Source: Gaetbulibacter sp. 4G1
GTDB lineage: Bacteria > Bacteroidota > Bacteroidia > Flavobacteriales > Flavobacteriaceae
Length of the DNA stretch: 64,000 bases
Direction: 5' to 3'
NCBI RefSeq assembly: GCF_002741945.1
Contig: NZ_MDVN01000018.1
Location: forward strand, 62,001-126,000
This document shows, in pieces, positions 18,867 through 27,276 of the stretch. Position numbers and translations under genes: made by a program. Position 1 is the first letter of the stretch; each line of letters opens with the position of its first letter. The notes beneath the pieces were generated by a model, which saw nothing but the letters and a program-made list of their open reading frames with translations, did no database searches and was not told where the DNA came from.

Positions 18867-20198
18867 ATGAGTAATTCAAAACCTGTTGTAGTATCAAAAA
18901 AGATACTAATTCCTTTTATTTTAGTAACCTCTTTATTTGCCCTTTGGGGTTTTGCAAATGCTGTTACAGACCCTATGGTTGGAGCTTTTGGAAAAGTTCT
19001 TGAGCTTTCAAACTCTGAAGCTGCTTGGGTTCAAATGGCATTTTACGGTGGATATTTTTGTATGGCATTACCTGCGGCTATGTTTATGCGTAAATACTCA
19101 TATAAAGTAGGTATTTTAATTGGATTAGCATTATTTGCCACTGGGGCCTTATTATTTTATCCAGCTGCACAAACAGAAAGTTTTTTGTTTTTCTGTATTG
19201 GCTTATATATTTTAACTTTTGGATTGGCTTTTTTAGAAACTGCTGCTAACCCATACATATTAGCGATGGGAGCAAAAGAAACTGCTACACAACGTTTAAA
19301 TCTAGCTCAGGCTTTTAATCCAGTTGGACTAATAGGAGGCTTGTTTGTTGCTCAACATTTTGTTTTAAAGAATTTACAGTCTGATGATGTTGCAGATTTT
19401 AGTGCTTTAGATGAAGCTTCTAAATTAGCTATAAAAACAGCTGACTTAATGGTGATAAGAAACCCTTATGTTTTTTTGGGATTGTTTGTTATAGGAGTTT
19501 TTATCTTATTTGTGATAAGTAAAATGCCACAATCTAGAGATGAAGGGAGTATGCCTAGTATCAAAGATACTTTTGCAACATTAGCAAAAAATAAAAAATA
19601 TGTTTTAGGTGTAGTAGCACAGATTCTTTATGTGGGAGCCCAAATAATGTGTTGGACTTTTATTTATCATTATGCTGAGGCTATTGGTATTGATAGTGTA
19701 ACCGCTGGAGATTACCAAATGGCAGCATTCATTTTATTTATTGTAGGTAGAGCAGTAGGTACTTATATGTTACGCTTTATTAGTTCAGGAAAATTGTTAA
19801 TGTCCTTTGCTGTTTTATCATTGATATTTACGGCTGGAACAATTTTTATTCAAGGAGAAGTTGGGTTATATTGCTTAGTAGCAATTTCATTTTTTATGTC
19901 TTTAATGTTCCCAACTATTTACGGTATAGCTTTAGGTGATTTGACCGAAGAACAATCAAAAGTTGGGTCTGCAGGCTTAATTATGGCTATTGTTGGAGGT
20001 GCGTTATTACCAAAATTACAAGGAATGATTATAGATATTGGTGGCAATGGAGTTGCAGACACTAAAATAATGAGTGTTACCGAAGTTAATTTTTCATTCA
20101 TTCTACCGTTAATATGCTTTGTTTATATCGCTTGGTATGGTTTAAGAGTTTATAAAAGACATGAAGCAACTGATGATGCGTTGCATGTTAATGAATAA
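18867..20198 (+). CDS. fucP: FucP-type L-fucose:proton symporter
   Basis: A 12-helix MFS transporter of the FucP family (443 residues). The two acidic residues needed for transport in E. coli FucP (Asp46, Glu135) have counterparts here: Asp35 in NAVTDPM and Glu124 in FLETAANPY, with the same 89-residue separation. The first helix has the family ALWGFANA pattern. It should import free L-fucose across the inner membrane with protons. It is flanked by the fucose dehydrogenase-like SDR and the mutarotase, making the fucose assignment firmer than for the second FucP-family transporter at 28475-29791. The stop lies 7 bases before the mutarotase. Confidence 0.92.
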   Translation: MSNSKPVVVSKKILIPFILVTSLFALWGFANAVTDPMVGAFGKVLELSNSEAAWVQMAFYGGYFCMALPAAMFMRKYSYKVGILIGLALFATGALLFYPAAQTESFLFFCIGLYILTFGLAFLETAANPYILAMGAKETATQRLNLAQAFNPVGLIGGLFVAQHFVLKNLQSDDVADFSALDEASKLAIKTADLMVIRNPYVFLGLFVIGVFILFVISKMPQSRDEGSMPSIKDTFATLAKNKKYVLGVVAQILYVGAQIMCWTFIYHYAEAIGIDSVTAGDYQMAAFILFIVGRAVGTYMLRFISSGKLLMSFAVLSLIFTAGTIFIQGEVGLYCLVAISFFMSLMFPTIYGIALGDLTEEQSKVGSAGLIMAIVGGALLPKLQGMIIDIGGNGVADTKIMSVTEVNFSFILPLICFVYIAWYGLRVYKRHEATDDALHVNE

Positions 20199-20205
20199 GT
20201 CTTAA

Positions 20206-20544
20206 ATGAAAAAACTAAAAAGATATTGTTTTGCTTTAGATTTGGTTGACAATCCAAAACTTATGGCAGCATATAAAGAATATCACAAAAAAATATGGCC
20301 AGAAATAACAGCGAGTATTTTAGATTCTGGTATTGAGGTTTTAGAAATATATAACGTAGGTAATAGGATGTTTATGATTATGGAAGTAAACGACTCATTT
20401 TCCTTTGAAAAGAAATCTAAAATGGATGCCAACAATCCTAAAGTACAAGAATGGGAAATGTTAATGTGGAAATATCAACAAGCACTACCAACCGCCAAAG
20501 CAGGAGAAAAATGGCTGTTAATGGATAAAATATATCAACTATAA
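20206..20544 (+). CDS. L-fucose/L-rhamnose mutarotase (RhaM-like, DUF718)
   Basis: A small alpha/beta ferredoxin-like protein of 112 residues, the usual length. It shows the family pattern: RYCFALDL at the start, YHKKIWPEI (Tyr, His and Trp of the sugar pocket) near residues 27-35, an IMEV strand, and a C-terminal pair of Trp residues. RhaM-family enzymes interconvert alpha and beta anomers of 6-deoxy sugars. Here it would supply the anomer used by fucose dehydrogenase after FucP import. Sequence alone does not separate fucose from rhamnose; the context points to fucose. It is cytoplasmic, with no signal. Confidence 0.88.
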   Translation: MKKLKRYCFALDLVDNPKLMAAYKEYHKKIWPEITASILDSGIEVLEIYNVGNRMFMIMEVNDSFSFEKKSKMDANNPKVQEWEMLMWKYQQALPTAKAGEKWLLMDKIYQL

Positions 20545-20565
20545 ATAACAATTAAATTAAATTAA

Positions 20566-22194
20566 ATGAGGATTTCAATTATTGCATTTGTTTGTTTATT
20601 AACTTTTTCTTGTAACAACAAATACAAAGAGGTTAAAAACACACCTGAGGATTATCAAGTTATTCCTAAACCATCTAAGATGGGTATGTTAACTGGTAAA
20701 TTTTTAGTAAATGCAAATACAAGGGTTGTAGGCAGTGAGGCTTTAAAAAATGAAGGAGAACTATTAGCTAATATGTTAAGTAGCGCGACTGCAGAATCAA
20801 TTAGTTTTTCCTCTGAAGGCAAAGGAAATATTACTCTAAAATTAGATGATGCTATTGAAAATGAAGAAGGTTACAAATTAAATGTGGCATTCGATAAGAT
20901 TGAAATATCTGCTAAAAAAGCAAAAGGGATCTTTTATGGTATTCAAACGTTAAGACAATTAATGCCTGCAAGTATTGAAGCTAAAGATGGTAGTTTAAAA
21001 GAATTAACTATACCTGCTGTAAAAATAGAAGATAACCCAAGATTTAAGTACAGAGGAATGCATTTAGATGTAGGTCGTCATCTTTTCCCTGCAGAATTTA
21101 TAAAAAAATACATCGATTTAATTGCTATGCATAAAATGAATACATTTCATTGGCATTTAACAGAAGATCAAGGATGGCGTATAGAAATAAAAAAATATCC
21201 AAGATTAACAGAAATAGGTGCTTGGAGAAAAGAAACATTAGTTGGTCATGGTGCTACTAAAAAGTTAGATAGAAAATATGATGGTAAAAAGTATGGTGGA
21301 TTTTACACTCAAGAAGAAGTCAAAGATATTGTGGCTTATGCAACTACAAAACATGTTACCGTAATCCCAGAAATTGAACTCCCTGGTCATTCACTAGCAG
21401 CTATCACTGCCTATCCAGAGTTGGGAAATACAGGAGAACAATATGAGGTTGGAACTAGATGGGGAGTTTATGATGAAATTTATGCACCAAGTGAAAAAAC
21501 ATTTGGGTTTTTGGAAGACGTATTAACCGAAGTTATAGAATTGTTCCCTAGCAAATTAATTCATATTGGGGGAGATGAAGCTCCTAAAACTCAATGGAAA
21601 AATAGCAAATTTGCCCAAGAAGTTATAAAACGTGAAGGCTTAAAAGATGAACACGAACTGCAGAGCTATTTTATAAAGAGAATTGAAAAATTCTTAAATT
21701 CTAAAGGAAGAAATATTATTGGGTGGGATGAGATATTAGAAGGAGGATTAGCCCCAAATGCAGCAGTAATGTCATGGCGAGGAACAGAAGGAGGTATAGC
21801 GGCTGCAAAACAAAAGCATGATGTAGTAATGACGCCCGGGCATTCTGTATATTTTGATCACTATCAAACTGAAGATAAAGATAAAGAACCATTAGCCATT
21901 GGAGGGAAAACAACAGTTGCAGATGTGTATGCTTATGAGCCAATGCCAGAAGAATTAACTCCTGAAGAAAGGCAATATATTTTAGGCGCTCAAGCTAATG
22001 TTTGGACTGAGTATATGAAAACTACAGATCACGTAGAGTATATGATTTTACCAAGAATGTCTGCATTGTCAGAAGTAGTTTGGTCATCAAAGGAAAATAG
22101 GAATTGGGAAGACTTTAGCATTAGATTAAACACTTTTAAAGACAGGTTTGACGCTTTAGGCCTTAACTATGCAAAACATACTTTTAAAAAATAA
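20566..22194 (+). CDS. GH20 beta-N-acetylhexosaminidase, lipoprotein
   Basis: The lipobox TFSC ends at Cys16. Residues about 28-150 form the GH20b domain (VIPKPSKM, GIFYGIQTLRQL) and 155-520 the catalytic barrel. It has HLDVGRH, FHWHLTEDQGWRIE and the catalytic pair Asp337-Glu338 in HIGGDEAPKTQW; VWTEYM supplies active-site aromatics. Substrate-assisted catalysis removes terminal beta-GlcNAc or beta-GalNAc. Its position between fucose import and lactate oxidation means that the target glycan probably carries N-acetylhexosamine as well as fucose. This links the locus to the NagB and NahK genes downstream. All key residues are intact. Confidence 0.95.
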   Translation: MRISIIAFVCLLTFSCNNKYKEVKNTPEDYQVIPKPSKMGMLTGKFLVNANTRVVGSEALKNEGELLANMLSSATAESISFSSEGKGNITLKLDDAIENEEGYKLNVAFDKIEISAKKAKGIFYGIQTLRQLMPASIEAKDGSLKELTIPAVKIEDNPRFKYRGMHLDVGRHLFPAEFIKKYIDLIAMHKMNTFHWHLTEDQGWRIEIKKYPRLTEIGAWRKETLVGHGATKKLDRKYDGKKYGGFYTQEEVKDIVAYATTKHVTVIPEIELPGHSLAAITAYPELGNTGEQYEVGTRWGVYDEIYAPSEKTFGFLEDVLTEVIELFPSKLIHIGGDEAPKTQWKNSKFAQEVIKREGLKDEHELQSYFIKRIEKFLNSKGRNIIGWDEILEGGLAPNAAVMSWRGTEGGIAAAKQKHDVVMTPGHSVYFDHYQTEDKDKEPLAIGGKTTVADVYAYEPMPEELTPEERQYILGAQANVWTEYMKTTDHVEYMILPRMSALSEVVWSSKENRNWEDFSIRLNTFKDRFDALGLNYAKHTFKK

Positions 22195-22205
22195 ATACTA
22201 CTACT

Positions 22206-23348
22206 TTGAGTTTTAATACTAAATATCCTTCTGTTGAAGACCTAAGAAGTCGTGCTAAAAAAAGGATTCCAAAATTTGCTTTCGAGTATTTAGATGGAGG
22301 CTGTAATGAAGATGTAAATTTATATAAAAACACAGCTGAGATTAGAGAAGTAGAATTATTACCTCAATACTTAAGTAAGCATACAGCATCAAGTATGAAA
22401 ACGACCTTGTTTGGTCATGAATACGATGCGCCATTTGGTATAGCGCCAGTTGGCTTACAGGGGCTTATGTGGCCAAATGCACCAGAAATATTAGCCAAAG
22501 CAGCTTCTACGCATAATGTTCCATTTATTTTAAGTACTGTAACAACTAGTAGTATTGAGAGGATTGGAGAATTAACAGAAGGCAAAGCATGGTTTCAATT
22601 ATATCATCCTGCAAAAAATGAGCTTAGAGATGATATCTTACTAAGATGTGAAAAAGCAGGCTATGATACTTTAGTTATTTTATGTGATGTACCCACGTTT
22701 GGATTTAGACCCCGAGATATTAGAAATGGCTTAGCAATGCCACCAACTATGTCCATTAAAAATATACTGCAAATTTTAGGAAAACCAAATTGGGCTTTAC
22801 AAACGTTAAAGCATGGCCAACCAAATTTTGAAACTTTGAAACCATACATGCCAAAAAACCTTGATTTAAAGCAATTGGGTAAATTTATGGATGATACGTT
22901 TTCTGGTAGGTTAAACGAGGAAAAGATAAAACCCATTAGAGATATGTGGAAAGGTAAACTTGTACTAAAAGGTGTTGCTAATGAATTAGATGCCGAACGT
23001 GCAATAAACCTTGGGTTAGATGGCATTATTGTTTCTAACCATGGAGGTAGACAATTAGATGCAGGAGAGTCTACAATTAAACCATTATCAAGAATTGCTA
23101 AAAAGTATGGAGATCAAATAGAGGTGATGATGGATAGCGGCATTCGTTCTGGCCCAGATATAGCAAGGAGTTTAGCCTCTGGCGCAAAATTTACTTTTAT
23201 GGGTAGGTCATTTATGTATGGCGTAGCAGCGTTAGGGAATAAGGGAGGCGATCACACCATATCGCTTTTAAAAACTCAGTTGCAGCAGGTTATGGAGCAA
23301 ATTTGTTGTGAGAAAGTTGAGGATTTTAAGAACCATTTAATAGAATAG
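22206..23348 (+). CDS. FMN-dependent alpha-hydroxy-acid dehydrogenase (L-lactate dehydrogenase-like)
   Basis: It starts with TTG 11 bases after the GH20 stop; no ATG lies at a family-consistent position. The protein (380 residues) has the alpha-hydroxy-acid oxidase fold: AFEYLDGGCNED near the start, SNHGGRQLD with catalytic His279, then VMMDSGIRSGPDI binding FMN. Members oxidise L-lactate, glycolate or similar acids and pass electrons to oxygen or quinone. The fuconate pathway ends in pyruvate plus L-lactate, so conversion of lactate to pyruvate completes the pathway. This makes L-lactate the likely substrate. It is the last gene before a 242-base gap, so probably the end of the transcript. 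Confidence 0.87.
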   Translation: MSFNTKYPSVEDLRSRAKKRIPKFAFEYLDGGCNEDVNLYKNTAEIREVELLPQYLSKHTASSMKTTLFGHEYDAPFGIAPVGLQGLMWPNAPEILAKAASTHNVPFILSTVTTSSIERIGELTEGKAWFQLYHPAKNELRDDILLRCEKAGYDTLVILCDVPTFGFRPRDIRNGLAMPPTMSIKNILQILGKPNWALQTLKHGQPNFETLKPYMPKNLDLKQLGKFMDDTFSGRLNEEKIKPIRDMWKGKLVLKGVANELDAERAINLGLDGIIVSNHGGRQLDAGESTIKPLSRIAKKYGDQIEVMMDSGIRSGPDIARSLASGAKFTFMGRSFMYGVAALGNKGGDHTISLLKTQLQQVMEQICCEKVEDFKNHLIE

Positions 23349-23590
23349 TGTAATATTCGATAATAAGTAGTGTTTTTAACTGCCTTCTGTATTTAAAAAT
23401 TCAAAAGTTTAGTAGAAAATAATTGACTCTTTAATTTGAGTTAACTTTTTCATTTAGTGTCATGTAAGTTCTGAAAGGATAAGGCTTGGTTACATTTTTT
23501 GTTTTTTGATTGATACTTTTTTTGCTTAAAACTAAATATTTTTATAATTTCAAATCAAATTTTTACAGAATTTATTAATTATAGTTTAGG

Positions 23591-24463
23591 ATGAAATTAC
23601 ATTTATTAGATAGAAGCACTAAGTTAAGTAACACTTCTTTTTTGATAAGAAATAATCGTTATCCTAATTTATTGAAAATATGGCATTATCACCCTGAATT
23701 AGAGTTAGTAGTCATACTAAAAAGCTCAGGAACTAGATTTATTGGTGATAATATAGAAAAGTTTAATGAAGGAGAAATTGTTTTAATAGGTAAAAATTTG
23801 CCACATATGTGGTTAAATGATAAAGAATATTTTGAAAAAGATTCAAAACTTGAAGCTCAAGCTATTAGTATACATTTTAACGAAAATTTTGCGGGAGATG
23901 CCTTTTTTAACCTGCCAGAAATGAGTTCAATTGAAAAATTATTAATAAGAGCACAAAGCGGTATCCGTTTTATTGGCGATCTTAAGTTGGTGATTAATTG
24001 GATTAAAGAGTTAGAAACATTAATGAAGTTTGATAAACTCATGAAGTTTTTTCAAATATTAAATTTTTTAGCAAACCATCAAGAGTATAAGTTATTATCA
24101 AGTATAGGTTTTGTGAATTCTTTTAAAAAGACAGGAAGAAATAATTTGGTTGATGTTTACGAATACATTATTAAAAACTTTAAAGACAAAATAACTTTAG
24201 ATGATGTTGCTAGCATTGCTTGTATGAACCCCACAGCTTTTAGTAGAGTTTTTAAGCGAGTAAATAGAAAAACTTTTAGTGAATATTTAAATGAAGTTCG
24301 TATAGGGTATGCCTGTAAATTATTAATGGAGGAAAAATATAATATTTCAGAAATATGTTTTGAATCTGGGTTTAATAATATTTCAAACTTTAATAGGCAA
24401 TTTAAAAAAACGACAAACTATTCTCCTACCCAATATATTAAAACACATTTAAGCGGTAGTTAA
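23591..24463 (+). CDS. AraC-family transcriptional regulator
   Basis: An N-terminal cupin-like sensor domain (residues about 10-130, with HYHPELELV metal/ligand-type motif and GEIVLIGKNLPHMW) is followed by two AraC helix-turn-helix motifs at about 190-285 (LDDVASIACMNPTAFSRVFKR, then ISEICFESGFNNISNFNRQFKK). Proteins with this layout bind a sugar and activate catabolic operons. It sits directly after the fucose operon in the same direction, in its own 242-base intergenic region. That region shows T-runs but no promoter I can call with confidence. A role as activator of the fucose genes is inferred from position only. Confidence 0.88.
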   Translation: MKLHLLDRSTKLSNTSFLIRNNRYPNLLKIWHYHPELELVVILKSSGTRFIGDNIEKFNEGEIVLIGKNLPHMWLNDKEYFEKDSKLEAQAISIHFNENFAGDAFFNLPEMSSIEKLLIRAQSGIRFIGDLKLVINWIKELETLMKFDKLMKFFQILNFLANHQEYKLLSSIGFVNSFKKTGRNNLVDVYEYIIKNFKDKITLDDVASIACMNPTAFSRVFKRVNRKTFSEYLNEVRIGYACKLLMEEKYNISEICFESGFNNISNFNRQFKKTTNYSPTQYIKTHLSGS

Positions 24464-24527
24464 GTCGTCTTTTTAGTATTAAAAGTGAAGTGACTTATTT
24501 AATAATTTATAAAACATTCATAGCATA

Positions 24528-25163
24528 TTGAAAGCATATAAGGTAAACCAAATTGATTATAGAGGATTAATTGTTACAGGGAAAGGGGATGATAAAGCTT
24601 GGAAACAAGCTGAGGTTTTGACTAATTTCATTTCGCCATGGGATGAAGAAGAAATAGATAAGATTGAGTTTAGAGCACTTCACGATTCAGAAGATTTATT
24701 CTTTTGTTTTAAAGTTTATGATGATGATGTTTATGTTGACTTAACTGATGATACAGACAATAGTATTAATAATTCTGATCGTGTTGAACTATTTTTTAGA
24801 TCTGATAAAAATTTGAATCCATATTATTGTTTGGAAATTGATCCGACTCCAAGAATTATGGATTTTATAGCTAGACCAAGTAAACAATTCGATTTTAATT
24901 GGAATTGGCCACTAAAAGATATTAATGTTAAATCTTCAAAAGAGAATAATTATTTTACTGTAGAAGGGGCTATAAGTTTTGCTTCATTAACCAAGCTTAG
25001 TTTACTGAAAAATGGGAGGATTGAAACTGGAATTTATCGCGCTAAATACAATAAGCAAGTAAACGGAAATTATGAACCTACTTGGATTACCTGGGTTAAC
25101 CCAGAAACTGAGCAACCAAATTTTCACACACCCGCTTCTTTTGGGGTTTTAAAATTAATGTAG
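24528..25163 (+). CDS. CBM9-like carbohydrate-binding protein without signal peptide
   Basis: It starts with TTG at 24528; no ATG precedes the conserved core. The whole 211-residue protein is a single CBM9-like (DOMON-related) beta-sandwich: KAWKQAEVLTNF, then KIEFRALHDSEDLFFCFKVYDDD, NSDRVELFF, and a closing PASFGVLKLM. Such domains usually bind sugar ends on secreted enzymes, but no signal peptide or lipobox is present here, so it looks cytoplasmic unless the true start is different. It ends 1 base from the convergent LacI gene. Its function is unknown; intracellular sugar binding is possible. Confidence 0.72.
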   Translation: MKAYKVNQIDYRGLIVTGKGDDKAWKQAEVLTNFISPWDEEEIDKIEFRALHDSEDLFFCFKVYDDDVYVDLTDDTDNSINNSDRVELFFRSDKNLNPYYCLEIDPTPRIMDFIARPSKQFDFNWNWPLKDINVKSSKENNYFTVEGAISFASLTKLSLLKNGRIETGIYRAKYNKQVNGNYEPTWITWVNPETEQPNFHTPASFGVLKLM

Positions 25164-25164
25164 T

Positions 25165-26208
25165 TTAATCGTTTGTATACCCATCAAAATTTTCAGAATT
25201 AACAATATCTATTGGTAATAATTTTTGCTTTGGAATTTTTTTATCAAAAAGAAAATATTCTGCAAGCTGAGTTATACAAAGGTAGGACTGATGTTTTGGA
25301 TTTTGATTAATTAAAAAATCGATAGCATTATTTTTTAAATATTTTATATTCTCGTCTAATAAATCATAACCAATAATTTTAATGTCTAAATCAGGAAAAT
25401 CTTGAACAATTTTTGCAACGCTGTATACCTTAGATGTGGTTACAAAAATTCCAGAAACATTGTTAGGGTTATTTAATAAATCGTGTAATTTTTCATCTAG
25501 ATCTGATTGTTGCAAACTGTAAGTTTTTAAATTATAATTACTATTGGACAAGTTTTTTAAATAATTTTTAAAGCCTTTTTCTTTTAACTGCATATGTATT
25601 GAGTTATTAAAAACTTCATCTAAATGAATAATTAAGATCTCTTGGTTTTTTGGAGCAATCATTTCCATTAGACTAGCTGCAATACGACCACTTTGTATTA
25701 AATCTTGTCCCACATAACTTGTAATCCCATTAAGCTCTAAAGGATCATTAATAGTACTTACAATAACATTCTTAGCATTGTATTTTTTTATAACTTCAAT
25801 AGATTCTTTATGAAAAACTGGTGTTATTAAAACTGCATCTGGAGACTGTTTTAATACTTCTTCATTCACTTCTAAAAAAGAATGAGTTTCCGCATGATTA
25901 AAATAATATGAGTCAATTGTTATTCCAAAAGATTTATACTCATTAATAGCTTCATCTACACCCTTTGTACACGGTTGCCAATAAGGATCAATTTCAGGAT
26001 CAGGTTGAATAACACAAATGTGATAATTTTTACTATTTTTTAAGCTCCTTGCAATAAGGTTTGGTTGGTAATCTATTTCTTCTAGCAGTTTAGTTACTTT
26101 ATCCAAAGCCGTTTGCGAAACTTTACCACGTTTGTGGATTACTCTATCTACAGTTCCTTTAGAAACACCAGCTAATTTTGCAATATCTTTTATAGTATAT
26201 TTCTTCAT
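25165..26208 (-). CDS. LacI-family transcriptional repressor
   Basis: The start is placed at the ATG at 26208. A TTG at 26217 is in frame but overlaps a perfect -7 element (26215-26222), so it cannot be translated from that promoter. The N-terminus has the LacI helix-turn-helix (YTIKDIAKLAGVSKGTVDRVI) and hinge (NLIARSLKNSK), then a periplasmic-binding-protein-like sensor domain to residue 347. It is divergent from the amino-sugar genes, and a 16-bp near-palindrome lies between them. It probably represses both itself and those genes until a sugar or sugar-phosphate binds. The inducer is not known. Confidence 0.9.
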   Translation of the reverse strand: MKKYTIKDIAKLAGVSKGTVDRVIHKRGKVSQTALDKVTKLLEEIDYQPNLIARSLKNSKNYHICVIQPDPEIDPYWQPCTKGVDEAINEYKSFGITIDSYYFNHAETHSFLEVNEEVLKQSPDAVLITPVFHKESIEVIKKYNAKNVIVSTINDPLELNGITSYVGQDLIQSGRIAASLMEMIAPKNQEILIIHLDEVFNNSIHMQLKEKGFKNYLKNLSNSNYNLKTYSLQQSDLDEKLHDLLNNPNNVSGIFVTTSKVYSVAKIVQDFPDLDIKIIGYDLLDENIKYLKNNAIDFLINQNPKHQSYLCITQLAEYFLFDKKIPKQKLLPIDIVNSENFDGYTND

Positions 26209-26214
26209 GTAAGG

Positions 26215-26222
26215 CAAATATA
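26215..26222 (-). promoter_or_regulatory. -7 element of the LacI gene
   Basis: Read on the minus strand this is TATATTTG, a perfect TAnnTTTG. It ends 7 bases before the ATG at 26208, so the transcript would have almost no leader. No good -33 is visible 19-22 bases upstream; the operator lies there instead. Confidence 0.6.
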
Positions 26223-26244
26223 TATATTATACATTAAATCATTT

Positions 26245-26260
26245 ATGTGTTCGAGCACAT
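26245..26260. promoter_or_regulatory. Probable LacI operator (16-bp near-palindrome)
   Basis: ATGTGTTCGAGCACAT matches its own reverse complement at 14 of 16 positions and has the central CG typical of LacI-family operators. It lies 23 bases upstream of the -7 of the lacI-like gene, over its expected -33, and between that gene and the divergent sugar genes. Direct autoregulation and control of the divergent operon follow from this position. Confidence 0.68.
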
Positions 26261-26299
26261 TTTTTTGTTGAATTCCTTTTTTTTTGATTAATTAATCTG

Positions 26300-26307
26300 T
26301 AAGTTTG
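26300..26307 (+). promoter_or_regulatory. -7 element for the amino-sugar operon
   Basis: TAAGTTTG is a perfect TAnnTTTG, 63 bases upstream of the nucleotidyltransferase ATG. TTTG at 26283-26286 is only 13 bases away, shorter than the usual spacing, so the -33 is uncertain. The operator at 26245-26260 lies about 40 bases upstream. Confidence 0.5.
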
Positions 26308-26370
26308 CCTGTTTTTCGTTGATAAATAACAGTAATAAAGAGAGTTAAATTAATAGCTATAAAGATTAAA

Positions 26371-27276
26371 ATGGAAAAACCCACACTTGTAATTTTAGCT
26401 GCTGGCATGGGAAGCAGATACGGAGGCCTAAAACAAATGGATACTTTTACTCCAGAAGGAGATACCATTATTGATTTTTCAATATACGATGCACTGCAAG
26501 CTGGGTTTGGAAAATTTGTATTTATCATTCGTAAAAGTTTTGAAGACGAATTCAAAAAAAATATTGACAGCAAACTAAAAGGGAAAGCAGAAGTTGCATA
26601 TGTATATCAAGAGCTAGAAAATGTTCCCGATAAATATATAAATCCAGAAAGAGTAAAACCTTGGGGAACCGGTCATGCACTTTTAATGGCAAAAGATGTA
26701 GTAAAAGAAAACTTTGCCATTATTAATGGCGATGACTTTTACGGAAAAGAAGCCTTTAATGTCATGGCTAAATCATTACAAACTAAGGATAAAGCATCTC
26801 ATGAGTTTAATACCATGGCGTATTTATTGAAAAATACTATTTCAGAGCATGGTTATGTATCAAGAGGGGAGTGTCAAGTTGATGAAAATGGTTTTTTAAC
26901 AGATGTAACAGAACGGACACATATCGAAAGAGTTGATGGTAGATTAATGCGAAAAAATGACGAAGGAAAATTTATTCCAATAGATGAAAATACTATTGTT
27001 TCAATGAATTTTTGGGGATTTACACCTAAATGTTTTAACTTCGGAAATCGTTTGTTTGAAGAGTTTTTAGAAGCTAATAAAACAAACTTAAAAGCTGAAT
27101 TTTATATTCCTTCTATTGTCAATGACATATTGAAATCTGGAAAAGCAACTGTTGAAGTCTTAAAGTCAGATGCTAAATGGTTTGGAGTAACATATAAAGA
27201 AGACAAAGAAATTGTTCAAAATGCAATTAGAGAATTAAAAACTAAAAATGTTTATCCAAAAAACCTTTGGGATTAA
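26371..27276 (+). CDS. Sugar-phosphate nucleotidyltransferase
   Basis: A Rossmann-like NTP-transferase of 301 residues. The signature LAAGMGSRYGGLKQ (10-23) binds the nucleotide and INGDDFYG (about 117-124) supplies the metal Asp. Such enzymes join a sugar-1-phosphate to an NTP. The next gene encodes a NahK-like kinase, and its ATG overlaps the stop codon here (TAATG), so the two are translationally coupled. Together they could turn a free hexosamine or hexose into a 1-phosphate and then into a nucleotide sugar. The sugar and base are not certain. It begins the operon facing the LacI gene. Confidence 0.82.
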   Translation: MEKPTLVILAAGMGSRYGGLKQMDTFTPEGDTIIDFSIYDALQAGFGKFVFIIRKSFEDEFKKNIDSKLKGKAEVAYVYQELENVPDKYINPERVKPWGTGHALLMAKDVVKENFAIINGDDFYGKEAFNVMAKSLQTKDKASHEFNTMAYLLKNTISEHGYVSRGECQVDENGFLTDVTERTHIERVDGRLMRKNDEGKFIPIDENTIVSMNFWGFTPKCFNFGNRLFEEFLEANKTNLKAEFYIPSIVNDILKSGKATVEVLKSDAKWFGVTYKEDKEIVQNAIRELKTKNVYPKNLWD

